A stretch of 64,000 nucleotides of DNA, from contig NC_064004.1 in assembly GCF_932276165.1 (NCBI RefSeq), positions 4,598,001-4,662,000 of the forward strand, given 5' to 3'. Source of the stretch: Plutella xylostella. Its lineage: Eukaryota; Arthropoda; Insecta; Lepidoptera; Plutellidae. Under the pieces are notes generated by a model. The model was not told where the DNA came from. It saw only the letters and a program-made list of their open reading frames with translations, and searched no databases. The position numbers and the translations under genes are program-made. Below, one piece after another: positions 24,845 through 34,700 of this stretch; the stretch's first letter is position 1, and the number at the start of each line of letters is the position of its first letter.

Positions 24845-26664
24845 CTTATTTATACATAACGTTCATTATAATTGATTCGATTGTTATTATTAATGTAATA
24901 TTATATATTTCGTTTATATACATCTCGATACGCACCCGTCTTAACGCACTGCAAAAAGAGGTAATTTGACTAGTCCTGTAGGTAATATGTCACTGATCGG
25001 TATTACCTGTATTACAGGTAAAAGATGGTAAAGATATGTTACTTTGCCTAATCATACATACCACGGCGATGAAAACATAAGTCACGGAAATGAATAACCT
25101 GGCCACGGAAATGAATAACCTAACCACGGCAATGAATACAAATTATTTTACAGGACATGGCAATGAAATTTTTTTCATTGCCGTGGCTTTTTTTTCATTG
25201 CCGTAGCAAATATTGGCCACGGAAGCCACGGAAATGAAAGCATGGCGATGAAAACCAAGCCATTAAATATAAATAATTAAAAAAGTATTAACTATTCGAA
25301 GAAATAAACACTTTATAAGTTAAATATTTTCAAAAAGCTTTCTTTTGAATGCTTACTCTAGAAGACAAACTTAATTTTATAGAAGTTATATCTATCCACG
25401 GCAATGAAAGAAAAAATGTCCAGTCCCCGAAATTTTTACTGATTTTCACTATAGCGCAAAAACGCGGGCACCGATGTACCTCCTTCCACGTCGAGCAGTT
25501 AGGCGACAATTGTAAGAAACGATTAGCGCACTGAAGGGGGCACCCAAGTTCATAGATAAAACAATATCCTTGATCATGTTTAGGACACGGCGATGAACAG
25601 AAGTTCTGGGACACATGAATTTTCACTTACCGTTCGTTATATTCTTTATATATTCCAATAAATGTATTACGTGACAATACTTTAACTATTAATGTATCAA
25701 ATGAAACTAAGTTTAACTATCAATACTCAATATTTTTTCATCAATGAAGAATAATACAAAACGTGGTGACGTGGGGACAGACACGGCAATGAAAGATTTG
25801 GAGGTTTAATATTTTTTTTAAAAATATCCTTTAATCCTATTAATAAAATATTTAGTGCTACACATAGATAACTATTTCACTTAACCGGAAAAAAATATAA
25901 GAAAATTATAACTTGGTTTTTTAGTACCGATTTCATTGATGCCACGCAATTTTTGGCTGCGGGAAATTCACCCAAAAAAATCAATCAAATTATTTAGTTA
26001 AGAAAACTTCTTAAAAAACTATCAAAACTAAAAAAAACTTATAACTTATTGACAAAACTAAAAAAAACTTCTTAAGATAAACTTTAAATGAGATCCATCA
26101 TTTAAACTGACTAACTGATAAGAAGTTGTTTTATTTGTGCTATAATATACAATATTATGGCACAAATATCTAATCAAAACAACAAAAAATAAAAATTTAC
26201 AATGTGACATAGCAAACTTACCAATGTAACATGTTACTTTTGTCCTGCCGCGAGCTGTTACTTTTGTACCCATCCCCATTTTTGAAATATCATTCGACAT
26301 AACTTTAAAACAGCACGTGTTATTCGAAAACAATTTATAACATGCTACAGACAATCTTATAATGAATCAATGAGCAAATAGTCATATGATTCTTGGCATC
26401 TTAATTCTACGTAAACACTAAATGAATAAACACCAAAAAACTTACTTTTGGTGCGTAAAAACACGAAATGCTCACTAACACAATATTGCACCAAGGCTCG
26501 GGCGCGGAAAATGATAGCATGCGCGGGGGGGCAGTGCAAGCTGTCAACCAGCTGTCACGAGCGACGTTTCGGCTATTGGGGAAGTCTACAGAGTCTTTGT
26601 TACTTTCGACCCGCTGTTACTTTTGTCCCCGGCCTACTTATTATGTTCAGTATCATGATCATAC

Positions 26665-27877
26665 TGTAGCGACACATGTTATAGTCACGTTTTGCATTGT
26701 AAGCCTTTTGGTAACTTGTTCAATGCGCAGACACCAGTCGTCTCGCGCCCGTCACTTAGTTCACACACGAAATGCAAATTGGTTACTATGTGTAGAATCT
26801 GATTAAATAGTTTGGCCTCAAGAAACCTGCATTCTTCATTTACCATGGATCCCATAGTCACCCGACATGTAATCCTACATTGGTGACCTCCGACAAACTG
26901 GACACGCAACCTTCGGAAGAAATTATGGAGTCAGGACGGCGATGACGCGGCGCAGCATGGAACGGCGTGGACGAGACGGCTCCCCCAGCAGGGTCATGGG
27001 GTAACAGGCGCAAACATCAAGAAAATCATCTACTGGAAGTGCATCACCCCTTCAGACATTTTGGTTACGCAACGAAGAAGAAATTAGCGTATCGAAGCAT
27101 CTCAAGTCAGCACCTGGACGAGCGGAACACATAGAAGGTACGATTGCGCGTTCACGACGGAAGGTCAACGGGCGGTAATCTGCGCTTCTGGAGTATGCGA
27201 GTTTTTGTATTGTTTTCCTCGCTGCGAGGCTGCCGAGCTGGAGCATAGTGGACTGGTCACCCACGCGGAGGCTCACTCGAGGGTCCTCAAGGAAGTTCCC
27301 GCCAGGATGGATGAGAAGTGCTAAGAAAGAAGCTATTTTTAGATCGGAAATTCACATGGTTTAATCACACACGCAGTCGGATTCGCAGAACCGAGGTAGC
27401 AGCGTTCATCTTGCACGGTCAGCGGAATGTGATAAGCGCGTCGCGAGTGAACAAAGTGCTACGTAGTTATACCGAGTGGTTTATTGTGTGATTTATAAGT
27501 TTGATTTGTTAATTTTCTATCAGTATTGAAATGTAATTTTGTGATTTCTGTTTTGTTTGATATTGTATGTTTCAAGTTTAAAGCTCCGTAAGAGAGGCTT
27601 TTGTAACATAGGTATTACGTATTGTACTTGAAAATTTTTGACAAAAATTTTGAAAAACGGGGGAAGTGATGTAGCGACACATGTTATAGTCACGTTTTGC
27701 AATGTAAGCTTTCTAGTAACTTCCAGTAGCGAACAATGCGCAGACGCTAGTCGTCTCGCGCCCGTCACTTAGTTCACACACGAAATGTAAATTGGTTACT
27801 ATGTGTAGAATCTGATTAAATAGTTTGGCCTCAAGAAACCTGCATTCTTCATTTACCATGGATCCCATAGCCACCTC
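26665..27877 (+). mobile_element. TRIM-like short LTR element
   Basis: A direct repeat of about 200 bp starting TGTAGCGACACATGTTATAG occurs at 26665-26879 and 27670-27877. TTGGTGACCTCCGAC follows the left repeat at 26880, in the position and form of a primer-binding site. The purine-rich GGGGGAAGTGA at about 27658-27669 directly precedes the right repeat. The internal 790 bp have no gag or pol. The right LTR loses similarity after CATAGCCACC, so its end is degraded or truncated. It depends on other elements for movement. Confidence 0.75.
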
Positions 27878-28722
27878 GTATACCCTAAAATACTATGACC
27901 ATTTGATAATCAAAAGTAGACATTTTAACACCCTGCATTAGATTTTTTACCTACACGTTACTCATATAATGGTAGCATAGGTAGGTACCTACCTACTTTT
28001 TAATTATTGTCCATTATAGAAGTTTATACAACAACACAATTTACTATGAAAGTCCATTTAGTTTAATGAATGACACGAAATCAGAATAAAATATAAAATT
28101 CCTATCTCCTATGGACTGGCATGCAGAGGAAAATAATGCATTAGGTATCTACCCACCTTCCTTTTTTAATTAATATTTTTTTAATAATGAAGGCGTTTCA
28201 TTAAGTTAACGATATTTTAATACAAACTAGATGGAGTGTCAATCCTAACTAATATTATAAATGCGAAAGTAACTGTGTCTGTATGTCTGTCTGTCTGTCT
28301 GTCTGTTACTCTTTCACGCCAAAACTACTGAACGGATTTGAATGAAATTTGGTATACATACGGTCTAGACCCTGGGAAAGAACATAGGCTACTTTTTATC
28401 CCGGAATTCCCACGGGAAAACTTTTTAAGGCGAAGCGAAGCGCGCGGGAACAGCTAGTGCAAAATAAACGTCTCGACAAAATTAATAACACCCCATTTCT
28501 ACCACTCAACTCTTATTTGGTTATCAAACTAATTCATGTACTTAATCCTGAAGATTAAAATTTATGACTTTACTAAAGTTGAACTTAAGAAGTGTTTGCT
28601 TTGTTTTTGTATGTGACACCACCATCTTGTTTGTATATTGTTAATCTAAGAGTGGCGTAGTGCTAATTATTTGATGGAATTATGCAGTGTGCACCAATGG
28701 GTGTGAAATATTAGTAGACGCT
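27878..28722. other. Upstream region of channel copy 2
   Basis: AT-rich DNA with one Helitron (28243-28456). The promoter of the second channel gene should be here. I cannot place core motifs reliably. Confidence 0.45.
28243..28456 (+). mobile_element. Non-autonomous Helitron (Lep1-type)
   Basis: It starts TCCTAACTAATATTATAAAT, contains CTGTCTGTCTGTCTGTC units and AACTACTGAACGGATTTGAA, and ends GCGCGGGAACAGCTAG. The 5' TC after A and the 3' CTAG before T are the Helitron insertion signature. A partial inverted copy lies at 54236-54372. Confidence 0.85.
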
Positions 28723-31700
28723 ATGTATCCCAGTCAGTTTTCCCTACATGATCATCAATATCGTCAAGGTAAGTCTTTAAAACTTTAGCCGATACTGAAG
28801 ACAATTCTATTATATTCTATTTTCTATGGTGGTGTTAGTACCTGCTGCACCTGGCTCTCTCTAATGGAACCTTTGTGCATATCCTCAAGGTCTAAACTAA
28901 ACTTTCTAAGCTTGGACCATTTTCAACCACACTGGTCCACTGCGGGTTGGTGGGTTCACGTAGGTATCTAGATAGGTTTCCTCACGATGTTTTCCTTCCC
29001 CGTAAGAGCGATGGTATACATTTTACTTAAATTTCAAACAACTCATTGGTACATAATATATCAGGTATTCGAACCCGCATCTCTAGCGTGCTTACCCGAC
29101 CACCGCATCCTAAACACGACTAACACTCATCTCTGTCCAAGCTCCGAAGAGATCCAGACCCTCCACTCCTGCAACCAAGTCCTCGTCATCATGCGAGAGA
29201 GGGGGCAAGTGGGTGGTCCACAGTCTGCGGCAGTTCTGTCGGGACACCAGCATGCACGGCTTCGGGCATATCGCCGTGCCTGGCAGGGTTTGGGCGGAGA
29301 GGTAAATAGTTTGGCAATAGTTTCCTATCTATTCTACTCTATTCTCTGTGGGGGTGTAAGTACCTGAACCGTTGTGTATATCCCTAAGGTCTAAACTGCT
29401 TTCCTAAGCTTGGACCAATTCCCACCATGCTTTTCCACTGCAGGTTGGTGGGTTCACTTATTATCTACATGTGCTAAATCAAGAAATGCAGGTTTCCTCT
29501 CGATGTTTTCCTTCACCATAAGAGCGACGGTATAAATTCAAAGAACTCATTGGTACATTTCAGCACCGGGATTCGATTCTCTGGCGTGAGAAGCGGGCGC
29601 TTTCCCAATAGAGCTATCACCACTCGTTATCCAAACATCATCCCACAGGTTCCTGTGGATGGCCATAGTGGCAGCGGCGATCTGGGGCGCCGTGGACATA
29701 TCCCTGGGCCAGTGGCAGCGCTACAACGACAACCCCACCGTGGTGACTGTGGAGAAGGACTTCAGGTCCTGGACCTTTGCTTTCCCGGCCATCACCGCTT
29801 GTGCCGGGGTGAGTTGTCAAGTCTGTTGGACGTGGCTGGACTGTGGGGTTCCACCATCGAGCAATAGCAATAAAGAATGCTTAAGCAGCGTTACTAGCTT
29901 TTCCAATCTGTCGAGGTGAGCGACGCTGCTTATGGATTGTTTAATTGCTAATGTGTCGGTGGTGGTACAGTAGCTGAACCTGTAACTCTGTCATCTGCTC
30001 AAAGGATAGGGTAGGATCGATAGGAATGACCCTAATCATGATTATAAATCAGAGCCATCCATAACCCGTTTTACTGGACAGGGTCTTCCTCAAGGGAAAC
30101 CGTAAACCCATCACTTTCAAAAATCATCCACAGCTGCCTTTCTCTTCAGAAAAACTTAGAATAGAATAGAATAGAATACTACTTTATTGACTTAAAAATA
30201 ATTTACACAAATAACAATTACAATATAACGCAATAGGCGGCCTTATCGCTAAAAGCGATCTCTTCCAGGCAACCTTTGGGTGGAGGAGAGACTTAAAGAA
30301 TAAATGAGGAAGGTGTACAAAGTGTAGTAAACATTCATGTTTAATAATAAATACTTAAATACATACATACATAATGTAATCAAAGTTATATAGATTTATA
30401 TAATATAGGTAGGTACTATTGCAAGATGGAGGAAAGATCTTTTACCTGTTTTTTGAAACCTATAGCTGTCTTCGCAAAACGGTTATTTACAGATAAAAAC
30501 TTACATGACTGTGATTTTTTCTTCTATCCTCCTGACCCCGAGAGGGACCCACTGTTATTAAATTTAAAAAAAAATTAAAAAAAATACTACTGAACTGTTT
30601 TGTCACTTTGTCATAGAACAAATTGTTTAAGGGATAGGTTTAGGTACGAGTACTTTATAAAACTTAAAAGGAGTAACAGGGATACTCCATAAAACTTTTA
30701 ATATAGGTATTTTTAAACTATATATTATTATTTTTTTCAATGTCCTACTCATAGCACGCCAGGTGTCAGGAGGCTATAACCTTTTGTCTGTTCCGCATCC
30801 AGAACAAAACAGACCCAGCCAAGGTGCAATCCGTGATCCAGTCGCTATGGAACCTGGGACCGTCAGACGAGAAGTACGCCTACTACCAGCAATTCGTCCG
30901 GGACGTCGCCAACACCAACCTGACCGGGGCGGCGGTGTACCAGCAGTACGCCCAGGATAAGAGCTTGGACGTTGATCTGTTCAAGTTGGTGGTTGATGTG
31001 AGGTCTTTTCTAAGTATTTTTTACTACCGGGGAAAAATAGGGGTGTTTCAAATTTAACGTGACTCCCAAACGGATGAACCGATTTTCGTTGAGGTTTTTT
31101 CGAATATGGAATAACGAATATTTTTCGATAATGTTACGCCGAGTGTTCTGAGCTAAATTTCATCCCCAATTAGTTTAGCCGTTTGGGACCTACACTTCAC
31201 GACGGCTTTGGCAATGCCGATGAAGTGGACGCACACTTGTGTGAATTTCTATACACAGAATACTGAATGCGATACGTCCGTTGCGTCCACCTTGCGGCAT
31301 GCTTACATTAATCATCGTCAACAGTCCACCCTCTCTACTCCCTCTCCCAGGTGATGCCTGCTCTGGACGTGAAGACCAGCTGGTGGAACATCAGCTTCGT
31401 GTCGCGCTGGACGCCCGTCATGACGGAGGCCGGCGCCTGCTACGTCACCAACTCTGTCGCCATCGCTGATATAGCTCTCAGGTACTTATAGGCTGTTTTT
31501 AACAGCATGCGGATTTGATCACGCACGCGTCTATATCATACAAGTATTCATTGTGACCCGTGGAATATGCTAGCGAGACGCGGGAAAATGGCGTGCAATC
31601 CCGTGAGCGTGATAAAATCCGCATGTTGTTAAAAACAGCCTGCAGACTGGTGAAGGGAATTTATTGCGCGGAGATGAATGGTTTTGTCGGTAGGTGAGAT

Positions 31701-34700
31701 CCTAGCCGAAAGTTTGTCGACCAGAAGAGCCAAATAAGTAGTTTCCGAAACCGACATGCGTGTACTCGTATGAAGAGACTTATGAATGTTGTTGCGGACA
31801 GCGAGCTATCCATCCTGCTCGCACGCACAGCGCTCCCTCGCACCCACGCACGGCGCGCTTGACCAATGAGCGCGCCTCTCCCGAGTCGAGAACAATGGAG
31901 GCCTATTGGTCTCAGGTATAAATACAGGCCCTTTTTCCCTGTATTGTCAGTCTTAGCCTCGCTTCGACTCGGAGTTCTGCTCAGCGCAAGCTAGCAAGCT
32001 CACCACCGCCGACCGAAAGGAAGGCACCCAAAAGGGTCGAACCCCCGGTTCCCCTTTTACGCACATGGTTGCGTGACTCCGACCGCAAGGAAGGAACCCC
32101 GACGAAGGCGAATCCTCGATTCCCTGAGTCACCCCGCCGAAGTCCGAGCCAGGGAGCAGACTTCGCGCGGGCTGGAGCCAGCAGCCGCTGGTCCAGACGC
32201 CAACTGGCCCGACGACGCCACGCTCGACGTCCCGGTGCCACGCGTGACGTCACCCCGACGCCACGCACGACGTCGCCCCGACGCCCTACTCCAGACACCC
32301 GTCTGGCCCAGCAGCGACGCCCGTCGCTGCTACCGCGACGCCCGTCGCCTCCACCGTGACGCCTGCTGCGGGTCGAGCCGGTAACCACCGCCGCTCCCCG
32401 CAGCCCACCGCCCAGACACCCGTCTGGCCCAGCAGCGACGCCCGTCGCTGCTACCGCGACGCCCGTCGCCCCGACGCCACTGCTGCGGGTCGAGCCGGTA
32501 ACCACCGCCGCTCCCCGCAGCCCCTCACGAATCCACGGTACGGGTCGAGCCGGCATCCTGCCCTCCCCGTGACACCAGTATAGTGAACAGTGACTAAAAG
32601 TGAATAAACTGTGATATGGACACCCGTCCTTTAGTGAACCTTTTATCTGTTTCTATGTGTGTTAACCTTTGTGTGTACCGTGTATGTGATTGTGTAAATA
32701 AATTCCTCTTGTTGAGGAGAGTGAAATCGAAACGGTATTTTATTCACCGCTCAGTCCACTTACTGTCCTCAACAGTTTGGTCCTTCGAGCCGGATCCGTT
32801 TCCTAACGGATCAGTGATACCAGTGTTGTGCAATGTTGCTGACGTGCTCCACGCCGTCAGCCATCCCGTTTCCCGCGGCGCCGCTATCCAGCGCGCGCCG
32901 CGCCACCGCATCCGCGGCACTGCCATCCGGCACGCGCCGCCCCGCCGCGCCCGCGGCTACATTCCCCCTCGCCGGGCCGTCTGACGCGCCGACCTACCGC
33001 CCTATGGTAGTCGGTCGCGAGACGGAGCCGCGAGGGACCTCCATCGCCGACTCAGAGCGATCCTCGATTTCCCTGCGCATCCGCCAGGTTCAGCTGAAGG
33101 CTGAAGAGCAGCTCGCCAAGCTTGCGCGAGCTAAGTTGCGAATCAACAAACAGTTGATCGAGCTAGAAGAGGCTCACATGCAACGCCGCCTTGCTTATGA
33201 AAGCGAGTCAACCTACGAAGATGAACCAATATACGGCCACGCCACGGCCGTACCGATGAGTCATCCGACTTCATCTTTCTCCGAACGTCGAAGCCTCGAC
33301 GCTCATCCACATGCCGCCATCCCGGCGCCTATGTCCCATGGCGGGCAGACCACCCTGCCCCGAGAGACACTGTCATGTTGGCAGAGAGAAAACGAAGCCC
33401 AGCTCCGCTGCAGTGAGCTAGAGGCCCAGCCCCGCTACACCGAGCACGAGATCTGCTACGAAGCAGACTTCCCAAGTAAGCAAAGTGACGTTCCCAGTTA
33501 CGTGCATACCGTCGACCGACGGCATTCCTCTCCTGTTCGTCAGTGTAGTGACAGTGAAATTTACTGCTATATCAGTGATAATGAAGATTATGAAAGTGAA
33601 CATGTGAGTGACTATGTGTCACCTGTGTGCCGCGGCACAGTCACGGGCTACCTGGAACCGGTTTTACCCTCCGACGGTAGAACCGCCGCAGGCCCAGACT
33701 ACCTGAAACCTGTTCCGCCCGCCGACGACCAAACCGCCGCCAACCATGTGAGTCACACATTGACTACCTGGAACGAGTACCCTTCACACTCAGCCATAAA
33801 CGCCGCTACAGTGATAAAAGTGTCGTTCAATGAATGTGTTGCGAGTGTTGACATAGTGCCAGACAATGAGTGTGTTATTGTCCATTCCGTTCCGTCTCTA
33901 TTGGATAGAGACCCGCCCGACCGGGCCGACACCGCCACCTGTGATAGTGTGTGTAGTGAAACTGAAAAAGTGCCAGTGTATGTGTGCCACAACTCCAACG
34001 GCTGTGATGATGACACATACATTGAGGTCGTCAGTCCTGACGCCACGCTCAAGGCACGAGACCCGGCCGTCCAACCAAATGACGGCCCAACTACTACCGA
34101 TGCGGTGAGTCAACCTCTGCCCATTTTCCAACAACGGTGTGACGCTGACGCTCACTATGAGCGCCGCGACGCCGCCGCTGTTCCTGAGTGGGACACACCC
34201 GTCCCGCCCACTCCACCGTTTCCCGAGCACCGAATCCCCGACGCTCGCCAAGTGCATGTCAACCCTGACAATGTACCTGAGCGAGACACACCCGTCCCGC
34301 CGATGGATGGCCAACCTACGACTGTCTCGCTGAGTCAGCGTCCGCTGACTCCACCGTTTCCCGAGCGCCGAAACCTCGACGCTCGTGGTGAGCGCCTAGA
34401 CACTGGCGCTGTTCCTGAGTGGGACATCACCGTCCTACAGCCTGATGACCATTCCACGATCATCTTGCTGAGTCAGCAACCGCTGACAGCACCGTATCCT
34501 GAGCGCCGAAGCCTCGACGCTAAGCTTACTACTCCTGTCCTCGTGTGTCGAGTACCCGACACACGATACCATGCCGACACACACAATGTTGGCCGTGACG
34601 TCTACACACATGAGATGCACGTCAAGACCGACGCTGCCTTCCAATGGACGAAGTCATCCACTTCCCCGTCCACCCCCGCCGCTGCCGCAATCCTGCCGCA

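Larger units (their letters stand above)
22822..25973. mobile_element. Non-autonomous DNA transposon D, copy 1 (word CCACGGCAATGAAA)
   Basis: The element starts GGGTGGATTTC and ends GAAATTCACCC, an imperfect 11-bp TIR, flanked by AAAA on both sides (22818-22821 and 25974-25977). Many copies of CCACGGCAATGAAA or close variants cluster at both ends, for example near 23000-23090 and 25060-25230. One palindromic pair lies at 25156-25203. Inside are a foldback (23425-23771), an RTE-LINE fragment (23826-24220) and a minus-strand SINE (24484-24844). A sister copy with the same passengers lies at 57506-61541. No transposase ORF was found. Confidence 0.82.
22528..26634. mobile_element. Non-autonomous DNA transposon B (word GGGGACAAAAGTAACAG), split by D1
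   Basis: The left end carries GGGGACAAAAGTAACAG at 22537 and the right end carries its inverse at 26613-26630; TA lies outside both ends (22526-22527, 26635-26636). The words GACAAAAGTAACA and GTCGAAAGTAACA occur about eight times, near 22537, 22707, 22735, 22756, 26228, 26258, 26598 and 26613. Without the inserted element D1 it would be about 950 bp. It begins only 68 bp after the stop codon of channel copy 1, so it may sit in that gene's 3' flank. No transposase ORF is present. Confidence 0.72.

Noticed and set aside
28987..29367. 126-codon ORF overlapping channel copy 2 exon 2
   Set aside because: Wrong frame relative to the conserved channel sequence; its first half is an antisense SINE.
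31981..32584. Overlapping ORFs of 75-191 codons on both strands of the LTRs
   Set aside because: They lie in GC-rich LTR sequence where stops are rare, overlap one another and repeat identically in the 3' LTR. No family resemblance.
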